64,000 nt of DNA from Solen grandis. Taxonomy: Eukaryota > Mollusca > Bivalvia > Adapedonta > Solenidae. The notes under the pieces were generated by a model. The model saw only the letters and a list, made by a program, of their open reading frames with translations. It had not been told where the DNA came from and did no database searches. The stretch lies in contig CM037789.1 of assembly GCA_021229015.1 (NCBI GenBank), forward strand, positions 36,398,469 to 36,462,468, read 5' to 3'. The position numbers and the translations under genes are program-made. Every line of letters starts with the position of its first letter. The first letter of the stretch is position 1. Positions 63,656 to 64,000 of this stretch are shown in pieces.

Positions 63656-64000
63656 GCGTAGTCTTTTATTGTCTGGAGAAACGTCTTAATATTTTCTTTC
63701 CGACTTAGAAGTCATCCTAAATTTGTGGAACACAACATTTTGTCACTGATAAGATCAATCGAATAATAGGAAATAGAAATGCTCACTAAATTTGAATATG
63801 AAGAGCTTCTGATTTGCTGCAAATTAAGGATGACTCTATGATGATTCAGAATGCAAAAGAGAAAAAAATGAGTCCTGAATTATCATAAGACCCTGCAAAT
63901 CTAAAGATATTACTATAAAAGAACGAGTTGAGTTTTGTGTCGGATTTGGCACCTTTATGAAACATCACTGTGTATACAGAGTTTCACGATTATTCAATAA
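63656..64000. other. Non-coding stretch
   Basis: Nothing identified. Confidence 0.4.

Noticed and set aside
1..64000. A bacterial defence, secretion or biosynthetic gene cluster
   Set aside because: There are no dense same-strand coding runs or ribosome binding sites. Introns, SINEs and satellites show a eukaryotic nuclear genome.

Overview
The window is eukaryotic nuclear DNA that is AT-rich, intron-rich and dominated by repeats. It contains no prokaryotic operon, CRISPR array or phage module. The mix of tRNA-derived SINEs with 'GTTAAACCCAACAAAC'-type tails, TTAA-flanked palindromic MITEs, pogo-like elements, DIRS-type retroelement debris and many minisatellites fits a bivalve mollusc (possibly a venerid-like clam). 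That assignment is inference from repeat style, not from a marker gene. Two N gaps (13284-13383 and 28691-29662) show a draft assembly. Sequence next to both gaps has stretched homopolymers and many small indels, as expected of poorly polished long-read consensus.

Layout. Positions 870-3745 (minus strand) hold a decayed DIRS-like tyrosine-recombinase retroelement: reverse transcriptase, RNase H, tyrosine recombinase, then an SGNH-esterase-like segment. A 0.97-kb pogo/Tigger-like element lies at 5367-6335. A 38-bp minisatellite around 7-8.3 kb is split by a 927-bp foldback element with a 6-bp target duplication. From 8.3 to 13.3 kb there is a colinear but interrupted inverted duplication ending at the first gap. 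Satellite arrays follow: 44-46 bp at 13.4-14.2 kb, 22 bp at 15.1-15.8 kb, and two related 48-bp families at 19.1-21.1 kb and at 21.3-21.5 plus 26.3-28.1 kb. The second 48-bp family is interrupted by about 4.7 kb that begins with hairpins.

The only well-supported protein-coding gene is on the minus strand from about 46.8 kb down past 30.6 kb. At least 11 exons with consistent splice phases encode about 545 residues of a von Willebrand factor A (vWA) domain protein with a complete MIDAS metal site. The 3' end is not found and may lie in or beyond the second gap. Its introns carry SINEs, MITEs, a hAT-like element, and a 3-kb array of 43-bp repeats that itself contains a pogo-like insertion.

To the right (47-64 kb) I find no intact gene. 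The region holds a small pogo-like MITE, SINE copies, a 1.2-kb tandem duplication with CAG/CAT/CAC triplet tracts, a 3-kb G/T-rich array with a 36-bp period, a frameshifted relic of a PD-(D/E)XK-like retroelement protein, two TTAA-flanked MITE families, and a purine-rich 18-bp array. Most long open frames in the window are by-products of tandem repeats whose period is a multiple of three, not genes.
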